Of a stretch of 64,000 bases of DNA, positions 1 through 9,175 are shown in pieces. How positions within the stretch are numbered: the stretch's first letter is position 1; every line of letters starts with the position of its first letter. Origin of the DNA: Leptolyngbya sp. PCC 6406. GTDB taxonomy: Bacteria > Cyanobacteriota > Cyanobacteriia > Phormidesmidales > Phormidesmidaceae. The stretch spans positions 3,374,335 to 3,438,334 of the forward strand of contig NZ_KI913949.1 in assembly GCF_000332095.2 (NCBI RefSeq), written 5' to 3'. A program made the translations under genes and the position numbers. The notes beneath the pieces were generated by a model, which did no database searches, was not told the origin of the DNA, and worked only from the letters and a program-made list of their open reading frames with translations.

Positions 1-52
1 GATGGGGTATTGGGGTGGTGGGGTATTGGGGTGGTGGGGTGGTGGGGTAAAT
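1..52. repeat. G-run tandem repeat at left edge
   Basis: Six or more runs of four G separated by short TATT or TGGT-like spacers. Such spacing on one strand could form a G-quadruplex, which is inference only. A similar G-run head (TGAGGG units) occurs at about 28078-28110 and is followed by the same conserved block as here, so the two are copies of one composite intergenic repeat. Confidence 0.7.
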
Positions 53-345
53 CCCGGAGGGGCGGGTTTAGCTCGTGTCTACTGGGAAATCCCCAATGGG
101 GGGCTCAAAACCCGCCCTACCCAGTGCCGGGTAATCCAGGGTTGAAGTTAATTCCGTAGGGACAATCCCTTGGGGGATCCCAAATGGGGGGCTCAAAACC
201 CGCCCTACCCAGTGCCGGGTAACCGATATTGATCTGGATCCGTAGGGGCAATCCCTTGCCTGTCCTGAGCGGGTCGTTGGCGGAGCCTGCCCAGAGGGCA
301 TAGGATGGTTGCCCGGTGCGCGGGTGACCGATGTTGGGGTGATGG
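53..345. repeat. Mosaic intergenic repeat block
   Basis: The segment carries a hairpin-prone unit in which a GGGCGGGTTT-type arm is followed by an AAAACCCGCCCT arm. The latter arm, with its GGGGGGCTC lead-in, occurs twice here (about 107-132 and 193-218). The same blocks recur at about 28110-28330, and the tail at about 288-345 (GCCC-GAGGGCATAG, GGGTGACCGAT) recurs at about 41125-41180. Short reading frames across it look like frame noise. I see no gene between 1 and 475. Confidence 0.65.
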
Positions 346-475
346 GGTGTTGGGGTAGATCCCGTAGGGGCAATCGCCCGGTAGGCAAGAGATACACCAG
401 TTCTCGGTGTCATCGCGAGAGATGTTGCCTTGGGCGTGCAGCCGCCTTGAGCGTGCAGCCGCACGCCCCTACAGG

Positions 476-1270
476 TCAGGGCAACAGTGCGGTGGCTTCG
501 GTGGGGGGGAAGGCAACCTCCGTTACCACTCCCGGCTTGCCTAGGGACTGGGACGTGCCTTCATTGAAAGACACCATCACACCGCCCGCATTTCCAGCCC
601 GGATGACCAAACGCTCATCCGCCGTCCAAGTACGGGAATCCCCCTGCCGGAGGACGCCTTCAAAGCTGACTTCTCCATCCACCGTAATGCGTAGCCAAGA
701 CTGGTCCTGAATTTCCACCGCCACTCGCACTGGGGAGTCGGTAGCAACAGCAAGGCTGTTGTCACTTACGCTTGTCTCCTGGGTCGCCTGGGGGGAGGCA
801 GGCGGCTCCATAGCAGCTTCCAAATCTTCTCCTGTCAGGGGTGGCAGGGTACTGGTGCCGTAGCCCGCTTGCTTCAGGGTGTAGGACAAACCGCTCACCG
901 CTGCCCCAATAACCAGGATGTAAATCATGTAGAGGTGGACAGGGCGCAGTTGGGGCGTAATCGCGACCCGCCAGAAGGACCGTTTGGGTTTTACCTGGGG
1001 AGGGGTGAAGTATTGGCTGGAAAGGGTATCGCCATCCAAATCCAAGAGATTGGCATACTGGCGAATAAGGCCGCGAGTATAGACGGGCTCAGGGAGTTGC
1101 TGTACGTCGGCAGCCTCAATGGCCTTCAGGAGGCTGGAGCGAATCAGGGTTTTTTCCGCGATCGCGTCATGGGTCAGATTCCGGGATTCCCGCTTTTCCC
1201 GCAGGATACGCCCGATATCCACCAGTTGCTCCCGGTGCAAATCAATAAGGTTGAGGGGTTGTCTCTTCAT
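476..1270 (-). CDS. RodZ-like helix-turn-helix membrane protein
   Basis: 264 aa. The N-terminal ~15-75 is an XRE/Cro-type helix-turn-helix (GRILREKRESRNLT, then the RodZ-type RSSLLKAIE helix). It is followed by a basic linker, one membrane span at ~112-130, a Pro/Thr-rich linker and a C-terminal beta domain of the DUF4115 type (QDQSWLRITVDGE). This is the RodZ architecture: RodZ links the MreB cytoskeleton to cell-wall elongation and sits in the inner membrane with its C-terminus outside. It lies 58 bp downstream of the pseudouridine synthase on the same strand, so co-transcription is likely. Start ATG at 1270 precedes the HTH by a normal distance. Assignment to the family is firm; orthology to RodZ itself is inferred. 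Confidence 0.85.
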   Translation of the reverse strand: MKRQPLNLIDLHREQLVDIGRILREKRESRNLTHDAIAEKTLIRSSLLKAIEAADVQQLPEPVYTRGLIRQYANLLDLDGDTLSSQYFTPPQVKPKRSFWRVAITPQLRPVHLYMIYILVIGAAVSGLSYTLKQAGYGTSTLPPLTGEDLEAAMEPPASPQATQETSVSDNSLAVATDSPVRVAVEIQDQSWLRITVDGEVSFEGVLRQGDSRTWTADERLVIRAGNAGGVMVSFNEGTSQSLGKPGVVTEVAFPPTEATALLP

Positions 1271-1328
1271 GCGAGGAATCTAGGAACGGGAGGGAACTCG
1301 ACATAAATGAATTTATCAACGGTTGGGG

Positions 1329-2105
1329 CTAGCGAGGCTGTATTGGGGAGGTATTGATGGCTTTGATCGGTTGATGGGTCTGATTGGATTGTAGGCTAGC
1401 CACTTCATCTTTCGTTAAATTTCGCACATAACCCGGTAATAAACTAGCCAATTTGATCGATCCGATGGCAATTCGATGGAGGCGCAGCACCGGATGCCCT
1501 AGGGCTTCAGCCACACGACGAATTTGGCGATTGCGGCCTTCGCGCAAGACCACCTCCAATTCCGTCCTGGAGGCTTCCTGAGCGAGGGTTCGGACTTGGG
1601 CGGGCAATGTCCGTTGCCCCGCCAGCACTATACCGCGCTGCCACCGTTGGAGGGTAGCTGGGGTAGGCTTCCCGGCGACCCAAACCCGATAGGTTTTGGG
1701 CACGTGGTAGCTGGGATGGGTCAGGCGAAAGGTGAGATCGCCGTCGTTGGTCAAAATCAAGGCTCCAGTGGAATTAGCATCTAAGCGCCCGACGGGGTGA
1801 ATGCCGGTACCTTGTTGTAATTCTGGGGGTAGCAGCCCCAAAACGGTGGGGCGACCCCAGGGGTCTTCACAGGTAGAGACCACATCTATGGGTTTGTTCA
1901 GCAGTAGGTAGTGGTACTCAGGACGATTTTCAGGACTAATTATCCGACCATCCAGTTCCACCCGATCCAATGCCGGATCTGCCTGCTGCCCCAGGTGGGC
2001 CACGGTACCGTTCACCTGGACCCGGCCCGCACGAATCAGCGTCTCGGCCTGCCGCCGAGACGCTACGCCCCATTGGGATAGTAGTTTTTGCAGGCGCTCC
2101 GCCAT
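1329..2105 (-). CDS. rRNA pseudouridine synthase, RsuA/RluB family
   Basis: 258 aa from the ATG at 2105. The reading frame continues 16 codons upstream, but the family starts at MAERLQKLLSQ, so the inner start was chosen. Order of domains: an S4 RNA-binding domain at residues ~1-60 (RLQKLLSQWGVASRRQAE), then the pseudouridine synthase fold with the catalytic motif GRLDANSTGALILTNDGD. The Asp in GRLDANS is the family nucleophile. The tail has the EGRNRQIRR motif typical of RluB/RluE/RluF/RsuA enzymes. It isomerises a specific rRNA uridine to pseudouridine; which position cannot be told from sequence. It is the upstream partner of the rodZ-like gene. Confidence 0.9.
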   Translation of the reverse strand: MAERLQKLLSQWGVASRRQAETLIRAGRVQVNGTVAHLGQQADPALDRVELDGRIISPENRPEYHYLLLNKPIDVVSTCEDPWGRPTVLGLLPPELQQGTGIHPVGRLDANSTGALILTNDGDLTFRLTHPSYHVPKTYRVWVAGKPTPATLQRWQRGIVLAGQRTLPAQVRTLAQEASRTELEVVLREGRNRQIRRVAEALGHPVLRLHRIAIGSIKLASLLPGYVRNLTKDEVASLQSNQTHQPIKAINTSPIQPR

Positions 2106-2357
2106 CCAGACTCTTCGGTGATCCTTTCGCGATCTCATCATCTCCCAACACATGCATCTATGTCAGGGAGCAATTCCATAAAAAGTAGTGGTCATGGGAA
2201 TGGGCACAAAAAACATTAGACCTTGAAGTGGGATGGACGCAAACCAATTACGGCTTTTCCATCAGGCTAATGTTTTTCGGGAATTTTGACATCCCATAAA
2301 ATATCTATTTTTTGATCAGTGAAGGCACATTTTCATGTCGGATCGTAGCGGAGAAAA

Positions 2358-2867
2358 TCAGTTGCACCCATCTCCATTTTCATTGGCAAGACCACCTAAG
2401 AGGGTCAATACCTTGACACAACTTTGACGCCCACCAACATTGGTTGGAGAAATCGTGACTGTGATTGGTGCACTTTCCACAACTCCATTATAGTCAAAGG
2501 CAACTGTCGTAGAAGTAGCTGATAAGGTCAGCATTCCTGGCTTCACGCTCTCCCCACCCAGAGGTTCTTTAGTGCCATCGTTAGCAGTAGAACCAACGCT
2601 GACAGTAGGTGTTGGTTCACCGGGATAGAAGGTTACAACATGCTTACGTCGCTCTGTTATGGCTCTATTTTGGGCCTGTTCTAGAACTTGGCGAACTTCA
2701 TCGCGAGTAGCGACGACCCGCCGACTCATGAGGTAGGAAAACCAGTCAGGGGCAGCAATGGAGGCTAAGATACTCACAATAATCACTACTACTAGCACCT
2801 CAATCAAAGTAAAACCTACTGTAGTTGATTTTGTGACAGATTTAGGAATATTGAAGGGAAGAGGCAT
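2358..2867 (-). CDS. GspH/FimT-type pseudopilin
   Basis: 169 aa. After a short leader comes a classic prepilin peptidase site, Gly then FTLIEVLVVV, with Glu at +5 and a ~20-residue hydrophobic helix that anchors the subunit before assembly. The following sequence (RDEVRQVLEQAQNRAI) matches the GspH/FimT minor pseudopilin pattern. It is the last gene of a minus-strand operon, 81 bp after hpsC, and probably encodes a minor subunit of the same pseudopilus as HpsB and HpsC. Function in polysaccharide secretion is inferred from context. Confidence 0.85.
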   Translation of the reverse strand: MPLPFNIPKSVTKSTTVGFTLIEVLVVVIIVSILASIAAPDWFSYLMSRRVVATRDEVRQVLEQAQNRAITERRKHVVTFYPGEPTPTVSVGSTANDGTKEPLGGESVKPGMLTLSATSTTVAFDYNGVVESAPITVTISPTNVGGRQSCVKVLTLLGGLANENGDGCN

Positions 2868-2948
2868 AATGACTCCAGGAAGTTCTCTAGCAGGGGATTG
2901 GGAGTAGCGATTATCTATCTCTATACGGGAAGCTAGAATGGGGACAAC

Positions 2949-3911
2949 TTACTGATTTTTATCCAGAACTCCTCGCACCAAAACTGCGGTACGGAGAGTC
3001 GGCAAACCACTAGACTCGCTCAAGGCACGAATAAGTCCACCACCACTAGCGGGTTCAAAGTTGCCTCTTAGAAAAATTTCAACATCTTGATTTAGATTGC
3101 CCTCCTCAGCACCAGCAGGATCCTGAACACAGGTAAAAAAGCTTGTTGACTGAGATGCATCGACAGGATTTCGCATCATACCCACTGGACAGGTGAGAAT
3201 TGAAACATCGTTGATAGAGCTATCAGGTTCATCAACGTAATCCACTAAGACTACAGGATTAACACCTGTAGGAGTAGCAGTAGCTCTCCAGTTTTCAAAT
3301 GTCAACTCAGGATTGGTACGAGAAACAGGCTCTACATATCCCGGCGTTGAATTCAGACTGGTAGCCGTCATGGTCTGATATTTAGGTAACCGATAGCGTA
3401 CAATGCGAGCCCGACCAGGCCAGGTAGGATTTCCGTCGTTCTCAACAAGCTTATAAACTACAAGGGAATAGGTAGCTTGTCTTACCTTAAGAACATTACA
3501 CTCATTTCTTTGAGCTGCGGGCATTCCAGGGCAATTTAGAAAGCTCACGTCATCAATTGGATCAAGCCGCCAAAAGGCTAATACTGTATTATTAGCACCA
3601 CCAGGCAGAGCATCCTTAATCGAGTCCACGGCGGCTGATGTACTAGGTGTGGAGTAGACATACACCGCTTCTCTCACATCAGAGGCGATATATTCCAGGG
3701 CACGCCGCATATCCCGCTGGGTATTGTCTACTGCCGTCTCCCGGCGCTCTACTTGCAGTAGCTCTAGTACCAGTTGCAAGAGAACGGTAATTATGATGCT
3801 GCCAATCAGTAGGGCAACCAAGAGTTCTAGCAGTGTAAAACCCGACTGCCGAAACTTAATTGCCCGCGAGAGCCACTGATAACGCCAGTTGTGGGACAAG
3901 GAGAATTTCAT
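2949..3911 (-). CDS. hpsC: Hormogonium polysaccharide secretion pseudopilin HpsC
   Basis: 320 aa. A basic leader of ~24 residues ends in the prepilin cleavage motif Gly-FTLLELLVALLIGSI, then a hydrophobic helix. It is followed by the PilW/PilJ-like coiled stretch QVERRETAVDNTQRDMRRALEY and a long variable, Cys-containing C-terminal head. In filamentous cyanobacteria a PilW-like pseudopilin lies directly behind hpsB in the hps operon, and the order here is the same. Such proteins are needed to secrete the polysaccharide used for gliding. The gap to hpsB is 15 bp, pointing to one transcript. The gene name rests on operon order plus prepilin features. Confidence 0.8.
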   Translation of the reverse strand: MKFSLSHNWRYQWLSRAIKFRQSGFTLLELLVALLIGSIIITVLLQLVLELLQVERRETAVDNTQRDMRRALEYIASDVREAVYVYSTPSTSAAVDSIKDALPGGANNTVLAFWRLDPIDDVSFLNCPGMPAAQRNECNVLKVRQATYSLVVYKLVENDGNPTWPGRARIVRYRLPKYQTMTATSLNSTPGYVEPVSRTNPELTFENWRATATPTGVNPVVLVDYVDEPDSSINDVSILTCPVGMMRNPVDASQSTSFFTCVQDPAGAEEGNLNQDVEIFLRGNFEPASGGGLIRALSESSGLPTLRTAVLVRGVLDKNQ

Positions 3912-3926
3912 GGGTTTCGGGGATTG

Positions 3927-4619
3927 TTAATTGCAAGACAAGCCAGTGGAGGCACCACCCGCCAGAGAATCGGCGTAGGTACAAAGAGAACCGCTAGCAT
4001 CCCCCCGCAAAACGTTCGTATACAAGATGGCAAGGGGACGGTTTCGGCGTTGACCTTCTCCACTGGTCATACCTATAGCGGCCTGCTCAATCCCGAGAGG
4101 ATCACCATTGCTGATAGCCTCCTCAGCGCGAATATCGTAGACACGCACTCCCATAGAAAAGGCTAGGGGGGTTGATTGCCCAACACGGAATACCCCCGGA
4201 TCTCGAAAGACTTGGATGGCAAAATCGTCTGAGCCATCGCCGTTGGCATCTACCCGTATTGCTTGAGTTGCAGCATCAGTGAAACTGGTGGAAGCGACAA
4301 AGCTAATCGGAGCTGTGACAGCGCGAATGTCGGCGGTGGGGGTTGATAAGGGCAGATTATCAGCCGTGGCGGATCCTCTTTCCATGATTAGACGAATACG
4401 GTCAATTTCGGCCTGAGCCAGATTAAGAGCTTGGTCAGCTTTTTGGCTCTGGACTCGGGTAGCAACAGTGAGCACCATGGCAGGGGCAATGGCTGCAACA
4501 CTAATGCCGACGACGATGATAGCTACCAAACACTCGATTAGGGTAAGCCCCGCTTCGGTATCTTGGGCGGGGATCCAGAACCACCGCCCCATTTTGGAAT
4601 CAAATCGTTGGGTACTCAT
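3927..4619 (-). CDS. hpsB: Hormogonium polysaccharide secretion pseudopilin HpsB
   Basis: 230 aa. The leader holds a degenerate prepilin cleavage motif with the consensus core GLTLIECLVAIIVVG (Glu at +5), followed by the hydrophobic helix and a coiled-coil stretch (QSQKADQALNLAQAEIDRIR). This is a type IV pilin-like minor subunit. It sits 20 bp after hpsA and 15 bp before hpsC, the usual hpsA-hpsB-hpsC order. The C-terminal head is variable and Ser/Gly-rich with two cysteines near the end. The product is expected at the inner membrane until processed by PilD. Confidence 0.82.
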   Translation of the reverse strand: MSTQRFDSKMGRWFWIPAQDTEAGLTLIECLVAIIVVGISVAAIAPAMVLTVATRVQSQKADQALNLAQAEIDRIRLIMERGSATADNLPLSTPTADIRAVTAPISFVASTSFTDAATQAIRVDANGDGSDDFAIQVFRDPGVFRVGQSTPLAFSMGVRVYDIRAEEAISNGDPLGIEQAAIGMTSGEGQRRNRPLAILYTNVLRGDASGSLCTYADSLAGGASTGLSCN

Positions 4620-4639
4620 GGGCTATGGCCTCCGATAGG

Positions 4640-7600
4640 CTAAGAGCAGGTGGCTTTGGGATCAATCTGGTTACCGCCACTGTCTTTTGCACAGCGCAAT
4701 AGCTTGATATAGGGATCATCTACTGACAACTCTCGGTAAAACTCACTGCGGGCATTACCCACAGAAATGAACCGTAGCGAGACTGGGTGGGGTGGAGAAT
4801 ATTGCAGGGCTACGTCATAACCCCAAACCCGATCGGGTGCACCGTAATAGTCAGGCATGGTATTTGCTCTCAGGGCATCTGTCGGTTCCCAGGTATTTAG
4901 GTTGAAAGGGGCAGTTGCACTATGACTAAAGAAGAGCTGATAGAATCCACCAGCAATGTACAACTTAACGCCCGCCCACTGCTCATGCATCCGAGGAAAA
5001 TTGTGAATGCCGCCGTAGGATTGGGATGGACGAGACGGGACAATTCCGGAAATCAGAAGGGCGTTGACAGTTGTTTCCTTGGCTTTTATCAGGTTGTTAA
5101 ATCGGGCTTTTTGGAAAGTATTGGCTACATCTCTAAAACCCCAGTAGTAATAGGGACTAGGAGAAACAACTAAGTTAGTCTTCGTACCCCCCGAGTTGTA
5201 GACATTGCCATCACGGTCAAAGTAAACTGGAGCGCCAGTGCCAGTACCATTCTCACGGAGTACTTGATCGGGATTGGGACGTGATAGTTCAGTACCACCA
5301 CTGCTGGAACGACCCAGGATATTCATATTCTCGAAGGAAACTTTCCCCTCGCCTAGACCGCCACTAACCCCCAAGAGATCGGTGTAGGCAGCCTCTACAA
5401 AGCCATCCTTGAAGTTGTCTGAATGGATATAGACAGCATCAGCCAGAATCTCAGCAGGTCGCCATGGATCGTTGGTGGAGTTAGCAAAGTTCGTGAGATG
5501 TAAGTTGGAACGATTGTAGAATTTGTTAAACGTGAAACCCTCCCTCAATAGCTGGGTAGTAGCAGGACCAAACTCTTCCAGGGTCGGACTACTGCTATGG
5601 AGGTTGAAGTCACCGTGGATGATGACACTGTTGTCAGTAATGAAGGTCAGACCAGACTGAACTGTCGTGGCGCGACCAAAGCTTGCTCCGTTACGTAACC
5701 GGAAGCCATAGGGACGACGGTCAGGATCGGGGGCAAAGTCTACCGGTTTGGTGCTGATCTTATGGACCGATAGCGGCGGATCCTTGGCATCCAGCGCATT
5801 GGCAGGAATGCTCATATAACAGGCGGAGTTGGCAGCAGCATACTCCCTAAAGACACTGTATTGGTTACAGGTAGCATCTGTACCACTGGTGGGACGCACA
5901 ATCTCGTCCTCACGAACAGCATCCTCTCGGAATGCGTAGGTTAGGCCAAAATGCTCAACACCTGATGCCTCCTGCCCATAAAACCAGTTATCTGCCATCA
6001 ACCGGCCTACATGGAGATCAAGGACGCGAATGGCCATATTTTCGCGGCCACTGTAGGTGATTTTGTCAAGAACAGAGACATCAAACCCAGTAGGTGAACT
6101 GCCATCATCATCCGTGACAGTCAAACGAAACGGAGCTTGATCTGGGGAGTTGGCATCACCCCAAGTTGCTACCAATGCAGCTTTACCGGTGTCAGTTGGC
6201 AAAGTCCATCCAGAACCTGTTGCTGCTTTAGGATCTGCTGCAATAGCTTCAATTTCAGCATAGGTAATAGCAGCGAAAGTCTGAGTTTGATTGTACTTAG
6301 GGGCAGCAGCACCAGCGACGTAGTCAATATATGGCTCGGTGGCAATGCTCAGATTCACACCTGTCATTTCTGCGGTGGATACCCGACCATAAGTACCAGC
6401 AGGGATGGTGGTAGATGCTGCACCATCGTAACCGTGACTAACAACAGGGAAAAGGTAGAAGAGCGATGGAAAGCGAGGCTTAGCATTCTTTTTGGGGCAA
6501 AGAGCCAGAGCTAAGCTCAAAGCATCATCTTCGTCAGCAACATTGTAGTAAGTCGTGTTGGCAAATATGTTTGGATCACAAGTTACGTCGTATGAAGTAA
6601 CAGGGTATACATCAACGCCATTTGTCACAGAGCCAGCAGTGCCAGCAGAGGTGGTATAGGTTGCTGTAGCCGGATTATATGCACCTGCTCCCCAAGTCTG
6701 AGTACTGACCTTCGGCAAGCCCAGCCCATTTTTAAACCCAAAGGTGCGGTCTCTTTCAATCTCCCAGTATCGATACCCAGCTTCAACCAAAGGCTTGTTT
6801 GCTGCTGTCACATTTGTTGAAGCCTGCCAATCCTTGTAGGTCTTGGTAGCATCGCTATACAGGGAATTGTCCGCGTTATAAGCTGCGGTCAACTGACCAG
6901 CTAATCCGGGCCAATCTGTAAGCGGAACATCGTCGTATTCTGCCTTGATGGCTTCTAGATTGTAGGCCAAGAGACTCAGGGTACAGGCAGCAGTGTCAAG
7001 AGTACTGTTGTCTGCCGGACTCTTATCTGTGATGGGCAAAGTCCTACGAAGTACCGAGAAGTCACCCCACATGGACATATAGGGGTAAGGGTGGACAAAG
7101 GTATTTTGGACTGGCTCAAAGGAAGGAGCGCCACCATCGGGATCTCCTGCAAACTTAGCAAGATTGTTTAGGGCATCATCCATTTTCCCGGCAGTGGGAG
7201 CGATTACACTAAACTCCCAACCATTGGTACCCTTTCCGGTCAAGAAATCAGTCATGACCTCGGTAGCATCATCACTGCGCTTGCGGAAGGTCCGGCTATT
7301 AGTGACTGCCTGCAAAGTTCCATGGTGGGCTGTAGTAGCAATACAAGCTTGAGGAGTAGTGCCACTACCAAGATCCCAGCGATAGACAACCATACCTTGG
7401 ACTGCCGCCAAGTTATCTCGCAGGGTGCGGCGTTGCTTTTGCTCAGCACGGCCAAACTGACGCGCATTAGAAACCGTATCTACAGGAATATTAAGGGGTG
7501 GATAGAGCGGATCAACGCCTAATGTATTTAAGTCTCTAGGGTTAACATTCCAGCCATTGACATTACCCAACTCCAATCGCTCACCCACAATGAAGCGACT

Positions 7601-9175
7601 CCCTTTGGTAATGGCCTGCCTTTCCCAGTAGCCGTCCAAGCCCCCCTCTGAACTGGTAAGGACAGTTGTATTACCACCTGTAATTGACGCACCAATATTC
7701 CCAGGAACATCGATCTTGGTTTGTCCTTCGGCGGTGTAGCTGGCCTTGGGTCCCCAACGATTGTCGGCTCGGAAGACATCGTCGAGAGCCAGGTTTTTCA
7801 GTAGCTTCTCGTCAATTTCTTGAATTCGTCCCTTGAAAGCCTCGAATCGCTTAACACGTCCATCTGCATCATCAGTTGGGTTTGGATCAGTAGAAACCCA
7901 TCCACCGGTAGCCCCACCGGGAGTAACATGAGACGAGATATCTTGTAAATAAACTTTGACAGGATCTAAATAGACTCCCTCTCGGGTTTTGTCTGGATCC
8001 AAGCCTGTGCCAATAGTAGTGCCCGTGACTGACTGATTTGCAGCACTTAGGGTTACTTGTGCAGCCGCAAGTGCCGCCTGCTCGTGATGAATAATAGGAG
8101 CAACAGAAGAAGAAGATCCACCCAAGTTCCGTAGAACGAGCTGGCCATGGAATCCTGTTTGGCTAATGTCTCGACCTACTGTGATATCGGAGGCTCCTGG
8201 TCCATAGACACAGGAATTTTTGGAGCTAATCATGTAGCCCTTGAAGTTATTCCCGAAGATCAAGCTACCCTGGGTGTGCATTGCACCATTCCAGTTGAAC
8301 TCCGGACCAGAATAGACTTCTAGGTCATAGCGAAACCAAGCTCCCCACTTACTACTACGATCTCCTTCTCGAACTTGTTGAAACTCTAGGGTAGTTGCGG
8401 TGCCACTGATATCATTTAGATCCGCGACAAAGGCATTGACTTGAATATTTTTTTCAACCTTTGTGGGGCTAACAATTTGCCAGCCCTCTTCACTCCGTTG
8501 ACCCTCACCCGCTCCGCTGGCTGCGACACAGGCGTTGGGAGCCTCTGATGTACTAATAGGGCCGTTACGAGTAACCTGTGCTTTGGCCTTGTCAAGCGTA
8601 ACTGGCGAATCAATTGTCTGGCCAGCATTTGAATCGTCAATCAAGATGGAGTAGCCCACCACTTGGCTTCCTACGCCAGTACTGAAATACCAGGCATTAT
8701 CTAGGGTGCCATCACCGTTCAGATCAATTCGGGTTTCATCCGTCAGAGTATATATGTCAGACGGTTCCTTGATAATTTCAATAGAAGTATCTTCAACGGT
8801 CGCCAACAGCATCGTTTTCAGCTGATCGCTCGTAGGAACGCGACGGGGCGAGCGAACATCGTTGGAAAATAGATATTCAATCTTGGCCTTGGCCCGGTCA
8901 ATTGCTGGAGTAGCTGCGTTTGTAATGACCTGCTGCTGGCGAGCCAGAATCGCACTCTCACTACGGCTATAGGCTCTGTAGGTCAACGCGCTCGCTGTCA
9001 AAGCCACTACGAGGAGTAGCATCACAGTTGTAGGGAAAACAAAGCCTGATCGTGCTAGCCGCCGACCCTGATGGTGAGAGCGGAACAATACAGTAAGGAG
9101 CTTCTGCATGAATCCCTTGAGGGCTTCACGGGGGAAACTTCTGATGGACTTTGTAAAGTGACGAAAACGAGACAT
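4640..9175 (-). CDS. hpsA: Hormogonium polysaccharide biosynthesis protein HpsA
   Basis: 1511 aa, the largest gene in the window. The N-terminus is strongly basic (RFRHFTKSIRSFPREALKGF), followed by a pilin-like hydrophobic segment at ~residues 45-67 (SGFVFPTTVMLLLVVALTASAL), then a very long extracytoplasmic region rich in Asn, Thr, Gly and Asp. Segments such as PEFNWNGAMHTQGSLIF and SVIIHGDFNLH are characteristic of HpsA proteins. HpsA is required for hormogonium polysaccharide and gliding in Nostoc punctiforme; its biochemical role is unknown. It is first in the operon, preceded by ~790 bp without a convincing gene. Start ATG at 9175 begins the basic leader. Confidence 0.88.
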   Translation of the reverse strand: MSRFRHFTKSIRSFPREALKGFMQKLLTVLFRSHHQGRRLARSGFVFPTTVMLLLVVALTASALTYRAYSRSESAILARQQQVITNAATPAIDRAKAKIEYLFSNDVRSPRRVPTSDQLKTMLLATVEDTSIEIIKEPSDIYTLTDETRIDLNGDGTLDNAWYFSTGVGSQVVGYSILIDDSNAGQTIDSPVTLDKAKAQVTRNGPISTSEAPNACVAASGAGEGQRSEEGWQIVSPTKVEKNIQVNAFVADLNDISGTATTLEFQQVREGDRSSKWGAWFRYDLEVYSGPEFNWNGAMHTQGSLIFGNNFKGYMISSKNSCVYGPGASDITVGRDISQTGFHGQLVLRNLGGSSSSVAPIIHHEQAALAAAQVTLSAANQSVTGTTIGTGLDPDKTREGVYLDPVKVYLQDISSHVTPGGATGGWVSTDPNPTDDADGRVKRFEAFKGRIQEIDEKLLKNLALDDVFRADNRWGPKASYTAEGQTKIDVPGNIGASITGGNTTVLTSSEGGLDGYWERQAITKGSRFIVGERLELGNVNGWNVNPRDLNTLGVDPLYPPLNIPVDTVSNARQFGRAEQKQRRTLRDNLAAVQGMVVYRWDLGSGTTPQACIATTAHHGTLQAVTNSRTFRKRSDDATEVMTDFLTGKGTNGWEFSVIAPTAGKMDDALNNLAKFAGDPDGGAPSFEPVQNTFVHPYPYMSMWGDFSVLRRTLPITDKSPADNSTLDTAACTLSLLAYNLEAIKAEYDDVPLTDWPGLAGQLTAAYNADNSLYSDATKTYKDWQASTNVTAANKPLVEAGYRYWEIERDRTFGFKNGLGLPKVSTQTWGAGAYNPATATYTTSAGTAGSVTNGVDVYPVTSYDVTCDPNIFANTTYYNVADEDDALSLALALCPKKNAKPRFPSLFYLFPVVSHGYDGAASTTIPAGTYGRVSTAEMTGVNLSIATEPYIDYVAGAAAPKYNQTQTFAAITYAEIEAIAADPKAATGSGWTLPTDTGKAALVATWGDANSPDQAPFRLTVTDDDGSSPTGFDVSVLDKITYSGRENMAIRVLDLHVGRLMADNWFYGQEASGVEHFGLTYAFREDAVREDEIVRPTSGTDATCNQYSVFREYAAANSACYMSIPANALDAKDPPLSVHKISTKPVDFAPDPDRRPYGFRLRNGASFGRATTVQSGLTFITDNSVIIHGDFNLHSSSPTLEEFGPATTQLLREGFTFNKFYNRSNLHLTNFANSTNDPWRPAEILADAVYIHSDNFKDGFVEAAYTDLLGVSGGLGEGKVSFENMNILGRSSSGGTELSRPNPDQVLRENGTGTGAPVYFDRDGNVYNSGGTKTNLVVSPSPYYYWGFRDVANTFQKARFNNLIKAKETTVNALLISGIVPSRPSQSYGGIHNFPRMHEQWAGVKLYIAGGFYQLFFSHSATAPFNLNTWEPTDALRANTMPDYYGAPDRVWGYDVALQYSPPHPVSLRFISVGNARSEFYRELSVDDPYIKLLRCAKDSGGNQIDPKATCS

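Noticed and set aside
1-52. G-run array as a CRISPR or VNTR gene feature
   Set aside because: The units are too short and lack spacers of constant size; no cas gene is present.
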